Source of the DNA: an uncultured Clostridia bacterium | Lineage (GTDB): Bacteria; Bacillota; Clostridia; Christensenellales; Pumilibacteraceae | Assembly: GCA_947627075.1 (NCBI GenBank) | Contig: CANQUR010000080.1 | Location: 1 to 7,170 of the forward strand | DNA length: 7,170 bases | Direction: 5' to 3' | Part shown: piece after piece, positions 1-5,881 of the stretch | Position numbering within the stretch: position 1 is the first letter of the stretch | Layout of the letters: each line of letters starts with the position of its first letter | Notes under the pieces: generated by a model | Told to the model about the DNA's origin: nothing | What the model saw: only the letters and a program-made list of their open reading frames with translations | Databases searched by the model: none | Program-made: the position numbers and the translations under genes

Positions 1-2
1 CT

Positions 3-587
3 TATGAGGATGGCTTGGGAACGCGAAATTCATTTGGACCTACGGATTCGATGCCGCAACAGCAGTATAACGCGCCGAATTACGGAGCGCCGCAACAGCA
101 GTATAACGCGCCGAATTACGGAGCGCCACAACAGCAATATAACGCGCCGAATTACGGAGCGCCACAACAGCAGTATAACGCGCCGAATTACGGAACACCG
201 CAACAGCAATATAACGCGCCGAACTATGGAGCGCCGCAACAGCAATACAACGCGCCGAATTACGGAGCGCCGCAACAGCAATACAACGCGCCGAATTACG
301 GAGCGCCGCAACAGCAGTATAATGCGCCGAATTACGGAGCGCCGCAACAACAATACAGCGCGCCGAATTATGGAGCGCCACAACAGCAGTATAATGCGCC
401 GAACTATAATATGCCGCAAAACGGCTATGATAGTCAGCCCGAGCCTGCTCGAGCGACGGATGAAAAGCCGCATATTTTCAGATTACGAGAAGATCCCAAT
501 ATGCTTGTTTACGAATATAGCGATAGATTGGATTATTATCGTCGTACTCCGTACGGCAACGAATTTGTACGTACTAAACGCAAATAA
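3..587 (+). CDS. C-terminal part of a Q/N/Y/P-rich repeat protein (5' end outside window)
   Basis: I do not recognise the family. The frame is open to the left edge (codons from base 3: Tyr-Glu-Asp-Gly-Leu-Gly), so this is most likely the end of a longer gene; the TTG at 15 has no convincing ribosome binding site and I do not accept it as the start. The visible part has three sections: a short lead-in (bases 3-53), ten copies of a 12-residue unit PQQQYNAPNYGA (54-413), and a 57-residue tail (414-584) that is charged and Tyr/Arg-rich, ending in FVRTKRK before a TAA stop. No transmembrane segment, Cys cluster or known catalytic motif is visible. Differences between repeat copies are almost all at third codon positions, which supports this frame as the translated one. 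Such repeats often act as flexible linkers, so the functional domain may lie upstream. A strong terminator follows at 620. Confidence 0.8.
   Translation, partial: YEDGLGTRNSFGPTDSMPQQQYNAPNYGAPQQQYNAPNYGAPQQQYNAPNYGAPQQQYNAPNYGTPQQQYNAPNYGAPQQQYNAPNYGAPQQQYNAPNYGAPQQQYNAPNYGAPQQQYSAPNYGAPQQQYNAPNYNMPQNGYDSQPEPARATDEKPHIFRLREDPNMLVYEYSDRLDYYRRTPYGNEFVRTKRK
54..413 (+). repeat. Ten tandem 36-bp repeats encoding PQQQYNAPNYGA
   Basis: Ten uninterrupted 36-bp units start at 54, 90, 126, 162, 198, 234, 270, 306, 342 and 378. Each is exactly 12 codons, so copy-number change keeps the frame. Copies 1 and 2 are identical, as are 6 and 7. Across copies 1-9 the only amino-acid changes are Ala to Thr at the end of copy 4 and Asn to Ser in copy 9; the other differences (CAG/CAA, TAT/TAC, AAC/AAT, CCG/CCA) are silent. 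Copy 10 ends in Asn-Met instead of Gly-Ala. The array sits inside a coding region and shows no CRISPR-like unique spacers. Confidence 0.97.
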
Positions 588-619
588 TAAAAAACTAACG
601 CTCTTTCGAGCGGATCATA

Positions 620-663
620 AAAACGCGCATGGCGACAAGTAAATCGCTGTGCGCGTTTTCTCG
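620..663 (+). terminator. Intrinsic terminator after the repeat-protein gene
   Basis: Bases 620-629 (AAAACGCGCA) pair perfectly with 650-659 (TGCGCGTTTT). The stem continues inward through two G-U wobbles (630/649, 631/648) and GCGA/TCGC (632-635 with 644-647), giving about 16 pairs around an 8-base loop (636-643). The 3' side ends in four Ts followed by a pyrimidine-rich stretch. The A-tract on the 5' side means it could also work for transcripts from the other strand, but no minus-strand gene is seen nearby. Confidence 0.85.
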
Positions 664-695
664 TGTCTTTATGGATCTAAAATTTTTATTTATTT

Positions 696-725
696 TGCAT
701 AAAATCATATAATTATCGGATACTA
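696..725 (+). promoter_or_regulatory. Candidate sigma-G-type (forespore) promoter for spoIVB-dacF
   Basis: TGCATA (696-701) and GATACTA (719-725) are separated by 17 bases. The Bacillus sigma-G consensus is roughly TGMATA, 17-18 bases, CATACTA, so the -35 matches fully and the -10 in six of seven positions. In Bacillus subtilis both spoIVB and dacF are forespore genes read by sigma-G and/or sigma-F, which fits the two genes downstream. The predicted transcription start falls at about 731-732, on the start codon. A competing sigma-A reading uses TATAAT at 708-713, but its -35 (TTTATT, 685-690) is poor. Confidence 0.55.
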
Positions 726-730
726 ATTCT

Positions 731-1717
731 ATGAGTAGGAGAAGGGTGTGGAGCTGTATTTTCGCTTTATTGATAGCCGTTTTTACGGTCCCTTCTTTCT
801 GTATATGTCACGCAGAAACAACGGTCATTCCGGGTGGATTTGCCGTGGCGATGATACTTGACATTGACGGAGCCATAATAGACGACGTAGGCATCGTAAA
901 GACCTCGGTCGGGAATGCAAGTCTTTGCAATAAGCTGAAAAGGGGCGATATGATAGTCGGGATAGACGGAAATAAGGTGAGCGGTTGCGACGAGATCTTG
1001 GATAAGATAAATGGCGGCGACGGTACGGAAATGATATTGACTTTGATGCGAGACGACAGAGAACTGCAAATTTCCGTAACGCCTTATATAGAGGACGGTA
1101 GCGGGCTGTATAAACTCGGAGTGGAACTTCGAGATACCGTGGCGGGAGTGGGAACCGTAACTTTTGTTAAGGAAAACGGAATGTTCGTTGCTCTCGGACA
1201 TGGAATAACCGATCCCATAGCAAGTTCCGAACTGCCGATAAGAGGCGGAAGGGTATACGAATGCGAACTTATGGGAGTGACAAAGAGCAAGCGTAACGAT
1301 CCGGGCGAGATCCGCGCCACACTCAAGGGCGAGCCCATAGGAGAAATTTTTCTTGGCTCCGATCACGGAATATTCGGCAAGCTTTATAAACGCATTGAAG
1401 GAGAAAGGATCCCGCTCGGAACTCGTGACGAAGTAATGCCCGGAAAAGCTTATATAATAACGGACATAGGCGCCGGCGTGTCGACATACGAGGTCGAGAT
1501 CATAAAAGCGATAAAACAGGATCGCCCTAATCAAAAGAGCATGCTTATAAGGATCACCGACAAGAGATTGCTTGAGACTGCCGGAGGTATAGTGCAGGGC
1601 ATGAGCGGCAGTCCGCTTATGCAGAACGGAAAGATCGTGGGTGCGGTCACTCATGTGCTTGTAAACGATCCCACCAAGGGATATGCTATATACGCCGATT
1701 GGCTTCGATCGGCATAA
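731..1717 (+). CDS. spoIVB: SpoIVB-type sporulation serine protease (PDZ plus S55 peptidase)
   Basis: SpoIVB is secreted from the forespore into the space between the two spore membranes, where it cleaves SpoIVFA and so releases the SpoIVFB protease that activates pro-sigma-K. The 328-residue product has an Arg-rich start and hydrophobic signal segment (residues 8-27, likely cut after CHA at 26-28), the IPGG motif (33-36), a PDZ domain (about 37-118, with KRGDMIVGIDG at 70-80), and an S55 peptidase domain. The catalytic triad can be read as His157 (GHGITDP), Asp277 (ITDKRL) and Ser292 (GMSGSP). Asp-to-Ser spacing is 15, as in the Bacillus enzyme (363 to 378). It is about 100 residues shorter than the 426-residue Bacillus protein. 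ATG 731 has no Shine-Dalgarno upstream; GTG 746 follows AGGAGAAGG (737-745) but would lose the basic start of the signal peptide, so I prefer 731. It could be a SpoIVB2-like paralogue. The stop is one base before the dacF ribosome binding site, so the two are probably co-transcribed. Confidence 0.93.
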   Translation: MSRRRVWSCIFALLIAVFTVPSFCICHAETTVIPGGFAVAMILDIDGAIIDDVGIVKTSVGNASLCNKLKRGDMIVGIDGNKVSGCDEILDKINGGDGTEMILTLMRDDRELQISVTPYIEDGSGLYKLGVELRDTVAGVGTVTFVKENGMFVALGHGITDPIASSELPIRGGRVYECELMGVTKSKRNDPGEIRATLKGEPIGEIFLGSDHGIFGKLYKRIEGERIPLGTRDEVMPGKAYIITDIGAGVSTYEVEIIKAIKQDRPNQKSMLIRITDKRLLETAGGIVQGMSGSPLMQNGKIVGAVTHVLVNDPTKGYAIYADWLRSA

Positions 1718-1724
1718 AAGGAGG
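1718..1724 (+). promoter_or_regulatory. Ribosome binding site fixing the dacF start
   Basis: AAGGAGG begins immediately after the spoIVB stop (TAA, 1715-1717) and lies four bases before ATG 1729. It decides the dacF start: the upstream in-frame TTG at 1699 would add ten non-signal residues inside the end of spoIVB and has no such site. Placement directly after the stop suggests translational coupling. Confidence 0.9.
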
Positions 1725-1728
1725 AAAA

Positions 1729-2874
1729 ATGAAAAAATCAAGGATAACTTTAGTATTGGCGCTTGCGCTCGTAATTGCGATCTCGCTGACGAATGGACTT
1801 TCGTTTGCCCATGCCGACGGAACGTATAAGGCAAGGGCGGCGCTGTTGATGGATGCCACAACGGGCGAGGTATTGTATACGCAAGACGAGGACAAGCGTT
1901 TGCAGATCGCAAGCATGGTAAAGATCATGACGCTCGACATAATTTTCGACGAAATCGAAAAGGGCAATTTGAGCGTAGAGGACGAGATCTCCGTCAGCGA
2001 AAACGCTTCGAGTATGGGCGGCTCTCAAGCGTTTTTGGACGCGGGATGCTCTTATAAAGCGGACGAACTTATAAAGAGCATTGTAGTGGCGTCGGCAAAC
2101 GATTCTTGTGTCGCCATGGCAGAGCACATTGCCGGCAGTGTGCCCGACTTTGTGTCGCGTATGAACGACAAGGCAAGTAAACTCGGAATGGAAAATACCA
2201 ATTTCGTAAACTGTACCGGTTTGCCTGCTCCTAATCAATATTGTTGCGCGATCGATGTTGCCAAAATGTTTCGAGAACTTATTTCGCATGAAAAATTCTT
2301 CGATTACTCGGGCGTATGGATGTTCGATTTTGTGCATCCGAGCGGCAGAATAACGCAACTTTCCAACACAAACAAGCTTATAAGATTTTATGACGGCTGT
2401 GACGGAGGAAAGACGGGCTTTACCTCCGAGGCGCTTTCATGCCTTGCGGCAACGGCAAAGAGGGGCAATACGAGGTTTATTTCGGTCGTCATAGGCGCGT
2501 CCGACTCCAAAACTCGAAACGCACAAGTATCGGCTATGTTGAACAACGCGTTTGCAAGCTACGAAACCAAACAATTTGTCTATAAGGATAACGGTTGCGG
2601 CTTTGCCGAAGTGCGAAACGGAAAGGAAAAAAGCGTCGAATGCGCTCCGGAAGAAGATTATTTTGTTCTTACCAAAAAAGGCGAGAGCAAAGACGTGCGT
2701 TGCGAGTTCGATATTTGCGATGTTCCCGCACCCGTAAAAAAGGGCGATATTGTCGGAAAAGTCACTGTTTTGGTGGATAATGAGGCTCAAAAGGAAATAA
2801 ATATCGTGGCTATGTCAGACGTAGACAAAAAAGGATTCAAGGATATCCTCGACGAACTCGTAAGCAGCTGGTAA
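1729..2874 (+). CDS. dacF: D-alanyl-D-alanine carboxypeptidase (peptidase S11, DacF/PBP5 family)
   Basis: A low-molecular-weight penicillin-binding protein that removes the terminal D-Ala from peptidoglycan pentapeptides outside the membrane, controlling cross-linking; DacF in Bacillus acts in the forespore on spore cortex or germ-cell wall. The 381-residue product has a signal peptide (about 1-29, ending HADG). All three active-site motifs of the S11 family are present in order: SxxK as Ser62-Met-Val-Lys65, SxN as Ser122-Ala-Asn124, and KTG at 228-230. A C-terminal PBP5-type beta domain follows from roughly residue 285, and the last 15 residues (KKGFKDILDELVSSW) could be a short amphipathic membrane anchor. 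Several Cys in the catalytic domain (107, 127, 162, 172, 173, 224) fit what I recall of clostridial DacF-like proteins. Nothing is missing or broken. It lies 11 bases after spoIVB and is followed by a terminator. Sporulation-specific use is inferred from position; a vegetative DacA-like role is possible. Confidence 0.93.
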   Translation: MKKSRITLVLALALVIAISLTNGLSFAHADGTYKARAALLMDATTGEVLYTQDEDKRLQIASMVKIMTLDIIFDEIEKGNLSVEDEISVSENASSMGGSQAFLDAGCSYKADELIKSIVVASANDSCVAMAEHIAGSVPDFVSRMNDKASKLGMENTNFVNCTGLPAPNQYCCAIDVAKMFRELISHEKFFDYSGVWMFDFVHPSGRITQLSNTNKLIRFYDGCDGGKTGFTSEALSCLAATAKRGNTRFISVVIGASDSKTRNAQVSAMLNNAFASYETKQFVYKDNGCGFAEVRNGKEKSVECAPEEDYFVLTKKGESKDVRCEFDICDVPAPVKKGDIVGKVTVLVDNEAQKEINIVAMSDVDKKGFKDILDELVSSW

Positions 2875-2903
2875 AAGTATAGCCGATATTATATATTGTT
2901 ATA

Positions 2904-2944
2904 AAAAATGCGCGTTCTATTTGTAAAAAGAGGACGCGTTTTTT
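2904..2944 (+). terminator. Intrinsic terminator closing the spoIVB-dacF unit
   Basis: CGCGTTCT (2911-2918) pairs with AGGACGCG (2931-2938) around a 12-base loop, with one G-U wobble inside. A G-U pair and flanking A/T pairs extend the base of the stem, and a run of six Ts follows (2939-2944). It lies 30-70 bases after the dacF stop. Confidence 0.85.
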
Positions 2945-2945
2945 A

Positions 2946-2974
2946 TTGACCATATCGGTAAAAAATGTTATAAT
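2946..2974 (+). promoter_or_regulatory. Sigma-A promoter for the M50-scpAB-degV run
   Basis: TTGACC (2946-2951) and TATAAT (2969-2974) are separated by exactly 17 bases, so 11 of 12 consensus bases match. The -35 begins two bases after the T-run of the preceding terminator. The predicted start of transcription is about 2981-2984, which leaves at most a few bases before ATG 2984. Confidence 0.85.
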
Positions 2975-2983
2975 GTAATTTGT

Positions 2984-3703
2984 ATGTTAAACATTTTATT
3001 TGGAAATTCCGAACTCGACTTTGGATGGAGGATCATTGTTTTCATCGTTTTGGCGCTCGCGCTGATGCTATCGATAACCTTGCACGAGGTAGCTCACGGT
3101 CTTGTCGCGCATTGGAACGGCGACGACACGGCAAAGGTCAACGGCAGACTTTCGCTCAATCCGTTGAAGCATTTCGATCCCATAGGGGCGATAATGTTGC
3201 TTTTTGTGGGGTTCGGATATGCAAAGCCCGTGCCCGTCAATCCGTATAATTTCAAGCATTATCGCAAAGGTTGCATACTTGTTTCCATAGCGGGCGTAAC
3301 GACAAACCTCATTATCTCGTTTATTTCATCGGGATTGTACGTGCTTATGAACGTGCTCTATATAAAGTCGAACGGCGCGATAGGACTTTTGATGCTTTCG
3401 CTGTTCTTTTTCTATTTGAGCTTTTATAATATCGTACTTTGCTTTTTCAACCTGCTTCCTCTTTTTCCGCTCGACGGTTTCAACCTTATAGACGCACTCT
3501 GCCGTCGCAAAAATTCGGTAATAAGGTTTTTGCGAAATTACGGTCAATATATTTTGATCGCATTCGTCATAGTCGATGTGATCGTATCAAGACTCAACGT
3601 TCCGTTTTATTTCAGCCCGCTCGACGTATATTTTACCTATACGGCGCAGCTTGTGCATACAGGCTTTACTCGGCTGTGGACGCTCATTCTCGGAGGAATA
3701 TAG
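2984..3703 (+). CDS. Site-2 protease family membrane metalloprotease (M50, YwhC-like)
   Basis: A polytopic membrane zinc protease of the M50 family expected to cut substrates within the membrane; substrates of this YwhC-like subgroup are not known to me. The 239-residue product carries the zinc motif HEVAH (residues 34-38) inside the first membrane segment. The subfamily signature GRLSLNPLKHFDPIG follows at 54-68, then YAKPVPVNPYNF (79-90), a second membrane segment from about 98, and the third zinc-ligand motif NLLPLFPLDG (Asp164). Four or more hydrophobic segments are visible. The start at 2984 is chosen because the short pre-membrane N-terminus matches the family and the next ATG (Met28) falls inside the first membrane helix. 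No Shine-Dalgarno precedes it, and the promoter places transcription start at or next to the ATG, suggesting a leaderless message. The gene ends three bases before scpA; this neighbourhood, as I recall, recurs in Firmicutes. It is not SpoIVFB: the region after HExxH follows the YwhC pattern. Confidence 0.9.
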   Translation: MLNILFGNSELDFGWRIIVFIVLALALMLSITLHEVAHGLVAHWNGDDTAKVNGRLSLNPLKHFDPIGAIMLLFVGFGYAKPVPVNPYNFKHYRKGCILVSIAGVTTNLIISFISSGLYVLMNVLYIKSNGAIGLLMLSLFFFYLSFYNIVLCFFNLLPLFPLDGFNLIDALCRRKNSVIRFLRNYGQYILIAFVIVDVIVSRLNVPFYFSPLDVYFTYTAQLVHTGFTRLWTLILGGI

Positions 3704-3706
3704 ATT

Positions 3707-4468
3707 ATGTCCGATTATGAAAAGCTTTTTTCCGAGGAAGGATACGAAGAGGACAAGGACGCATACAGATTCAAATTAAATGATTTCGAAGGTCCGCTCG
3801 ATACGCTGTTGTTCCTTATAAGAAAATCAAAGATGAGTATCGAAGATGTGCAAATTTCGCTCATAACCGAGCAATATCTCGAACTTATGAAGGATATAGA
3901 TTCGATAGACCTCGATAAGGCATCCGAATTCATATCCATGGCGGCGCTTTTGCTCGAAATAAAGTCCAAATCGCTATTGCCCAAGCCGCCCGAGCCCGAG
4001 CCCGACGTTGTAGACGAAGAAAAGGCGCTTAAACAGCAACTCAAACTTTATGCTCTTTACAAGGAAGCTGCTCAAAAGATGAAGACGACCGAAACGGAGG
4101 ATATCTTTTATCGCGAGCCCGATCCGTCGGTGGGAAAACCGCGACTTGTGATTTCGGATATGAATAAAGACGGACTTATGGATGCGCTTAAAAAAATGCT
4201 CGTCAAGCTCGAAGAAAGGGCGGAACTTAAAAAAGAGCGTCATATCGTAATGGATAGGTTCACCGTTGCCGAAATGGTGGACATAATAAAGGGCAAGCTC
4301 GAAAAGAAGGAAAAGGTTTCGTTCTTCGAGCTATTCGATGAGGATTATACGAAAAGCGAGGTCATAACTACCTTTCAGGCTGTGCTTGAGCTCATAAAAA
4401 ATCAACAGGTCACGGCAAGACAGGATTCGCTTTTTCAAGACATCATAATACATAAGGCGGTTTTATAA
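3707..4468 (+). CDS. scpA: Segregation and condensation protein A (kleisin of the SMC complex)
   Basis: ScpA is the kleisin subunit that bridges the two SMC heads and binds ScpB, forming the bacterial condensin that organises and separates newly replicated origins. The 253-residue product has the usual family length. After an acidic 20-residue start comes the N-terminal helical domain with the hallmark FEGPLD (27-32) and the helix around TEQYLELM. A Pro/Glu-rich linker (PPEPEPD, near residue 95) follows, then a charged helical middle and a C-terminal winged-helix domain from about residue 190, with VSFFELFDED and the ending typical of the family. GGAGG at 3692-3696, inside the end of the M50 gene, gives the ribosome binding site for ATG 3707. 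The stop overlaps the scpB start by one base (TAATG), a sign of coupled translation, as expected for partners made in fixed ratio. Confidence 0.97.
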   Translation: MSDYEKLFSEEGYEEDKDAYRFKLNDFEGPLDTLLFLIRKSKMSIEDVQISLITEQYLELMKDIDSIDLDKASEFISMAALLLEIKSKSLLPKPPEPEPDVVDEEKALKQQLKLYALYKEAAQKMKTTETEDIFYREPDPSVGKPRLVISDMNKDGLMDALKKMLVKLEERAELKKERHIVMDRFTVAEMVDIIKGKLEKKEKVSFFELFDEDYTKSEVITTFQAVLELIKNQQVTARQDSLFQDIIIHKAVL

Positions 4469-5103
4469 TGGAAATAGAAAAACTCGACAATGCGCTCGAA
4501 GCGCTTCTTTTCGTATCCGGCGACGGACTTAAACTCGAAGATCTTATGGATAGTCTCGAGCTTCAAAAGTCCGAACTGAATGCCGCGATAAAGCGTTTGA
4601 AGGAAAAGTATTCGGATAAGTGCGGCATACGTCTTATAAGCTATAACGGCAAAATTCAATTTGCATCAAATCCCGAATATGCCGAAATCGTATCTGCCGT
4701 ACTAAATCCCATAAAGGAAAAGGCTCTTACAAGCGCCACTCTCGAAACGGTGGCGATCATAGCGTACAGACAGCCGATCACGAGGCTCGAGCTCGAAGGT
4801 ATTCGAGGTGTAAATTGCGATTATGTCATACAGACCTTGCTCGATCACAATCTTATCGAGGTGGTCGGTCGCAAGGACGTGATAGGCAAGCCGCTTTTGT
4901 ACGCCACCACCGATGAATTTCTCAAGCGTTTTCAAATAGAATCCATAAAAGACCTGCCCGATTATGAGCAGCTTCTCGAAAGTATCCAAGTCATTTCCGA
5001 CACGGAGAAAGAACAAAAGGGATTGTATAATGAATTCGAATTGCCCGAGGAAGAAGAAGCGCCCGAGTTTTTACAAGGTGAAAAAATAGAAAGGATAGAG
5101 TAG
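4468..5103 (+). CDS. scpB: Segregation and condensation protein B (SMC complex)
   Basis: ScpB dimers bind the linker of ScpA and regulate SMC ATPase and complex opening. The 211-residue product shows two winged-helix domains: the first (about 1-80) opens with NALEALLFVSGDGL, and the second (about 85-165) contains the strongly conserved TLETVAIIAYRQPITR, then EIEGIRG-like LELEGIRGVN and GRKDVIGKPLLYATTDEFL. A strongly acidic tail (EEEEAPEF near 190-200) ends the protein and makes it slightly longer than the 197-residue Bacillus protein. AAGGCGG (4454-4460), within scpA, is the likely ribosome binding site, seven bases from ATG 4468. Only one base separates its stop from the next gene, so the operon continues. 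Confidence 0.97.
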   Translation: MEIEKLDNALEALLFVSGDGLKLEDLMDSLELQKSELNAAIKRLKEKYSDKCGIRLISYNGKIQFASNPEYAEIVSAVLNPIKEKALTSATLETVAIIAYRQPITRLELEGIRGVNCDYVIQTLLDHNLIEVVGRKDVIGKPLLYATTDEFLKRFQIESIKDLPDYEQLLESIQVISDTEKEQKGLYNEFELPEEEEAPEFLQGEKIERIE

Positions 5104-5104
5104 T

Positions 5105-5860
5105 ATGAATTTTGCGGATATTTTGCTCGTAGCGCTGTTTTTGTTTTTTATAGGAAGCACGCTCGGGTGGGTGCTCGAAGTGCTTTTTCGCCGATTTTTC
5201 ACGGCAAAAAAGTGGATAAATCCCGGGTTTCTTACAGGTCCTTATCTGCCGTTATACGGCTTTGGGGTGGTAGCGCTTTTCGGATTGTCCAACATTCCCA
5301 TAAGGACGGGATACGATTGGCTGGACGCGCTTATCATTATTTTGATAATGGGTGTGGCAATGACGGTCATAGAGTATATAGCCGGGCTCATATTCATCAA
5401 GGGCATGAAAATACGCCTTTGGGATTACAGCGATAGGTGGGGCAATATCCAAGGCATCATTTGCCCGCTCTTTTCCTTTTTTTGGTTGCTTATCGCCGCA
5501 TTCTTCTACTTCTTTATAGACGAGCACGTGATAGAAGCGGTCGCCTGGTTTGTTCACCATATAGAATTCGCGTTCGTGGTCGGAGTGTTTATGGGAGTAT
5601 TCCTCGTGGACCTCGGACATTCGCTCAACATCAGCGCGCGAGTACGACGCTTTGCCAAGGAGCATGAACTCATCGTGCATTTCGAAAAGCTCAAAGAGAC
5701 GATCTACGATAAGGTCACCGATCTTAAAGAAAAGCCGGGCTTTATGTTCCCGTTCAAGCTGTTGAGTTCGATGAAAGAAGAACTTACCGCAGTCAAGGAA
5801 AAATTCAGTTCTCAAATAAATAGCAAGAAAAAGACGGATAAAAAAGATCAAAAAAATTAA
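5105..5860 (+). CDS. CmpB-like putative ABC-transporter permease family membrane protein
   Basis: The N-terminal pattern GSTLGWVLEVLFRR, followed by KKWINPGFLTGPYLPLYGFG, matches the family named 'putative ABC-transporter type IV' (ABC_trans_CmpB, Pfam PF06541). That transport label is by family name only; I know of no established substrate, and no ATPase partner is encoded in this window. The 251-residue product has about five membrane segments (roughly 6-28, 43-62, 72-99, 115-138 and 150-172). A cytoplasmic helical tail rich in Lys and Glu follows, ending KKKTDKKDQKN, which may be a coiled coil or contact nucleic acid or acidic lipids. AAAGGA at 5090-5095 lies nine bases before ATG 5105, and the gene starts one base after scpB, so it is almost certainly in the same transcript. 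A 21-base gap with a strong ribosome binding site leads into degV. Confidence 0.8.
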   Translation: MNFADILLVALFLFFIGSTLGWVLEVLFRRFFTAKKWINPGFLTGPYLPLYGFGVVALFGLSNIPIRTGYDWLDALIIILIMGVAMTVIEYIAGLIFIKGMKIRLWDYSDRWGNIQGIICPLFSFFWLLIAAFFYFFIDEHVIEAVAWFVHHIEFAFVVGVFMGVFLVDLGHSLNISARVRRFAKEHELIVHFEKLKETIYDKVTDLKEKPGFMFPFKLLSSMKEELTAVKEKFSSQINSKKKTDKKDQKN

Positions 5861-5881
5861 TTTTTACAGGAAGGAGATAAT

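Noticed and set aside
54..413. CRISPR-like array
   Set aside because: Units are contiguous with no unique spacers and encode a repeated peptide.
30..473. Minus-strand frames across the repeat array (147 and 113 residues)
   Set aside because: Shadows of the repeat; hydrophobic/Arg repeats with no start signal and no domain.
4..642. Second + frame open through the repeat array, giving an Arg-rich repeat protein
   Set aside because: A 36-bp repeat is divisible by three, so a stop-free unit keeps extra frames open. Silent third-position changes support the other frame, and this one would run into the terminator stem at 620-659.
685..713. Sigma-A promoter for spoIVB using TATAAT at 708-713
   Set aside because: The -10 is perfect but the -35 (TTTATT) matches in only about three positions; the sigma-G-like pair fits the gene's biology better. 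It is not excluded.
767..1912. Long minus-strand frame (381 residues) opposite spoIVB
   Set aside because: No family resemblance, crosses the spoIVB/dacF boundary, and both + strand genes have intact catalytic motifs; it reflects codon bias.
2984..3703. M50 protease as SpoIVFB, the target pathway of the nearby SpoIVB
   Set aside because: The sequence after HExxH follows the YwhC-like pattern (GRLSLNPLKHFDPIG), and placement before scpA fits that housekeeping subgroup.
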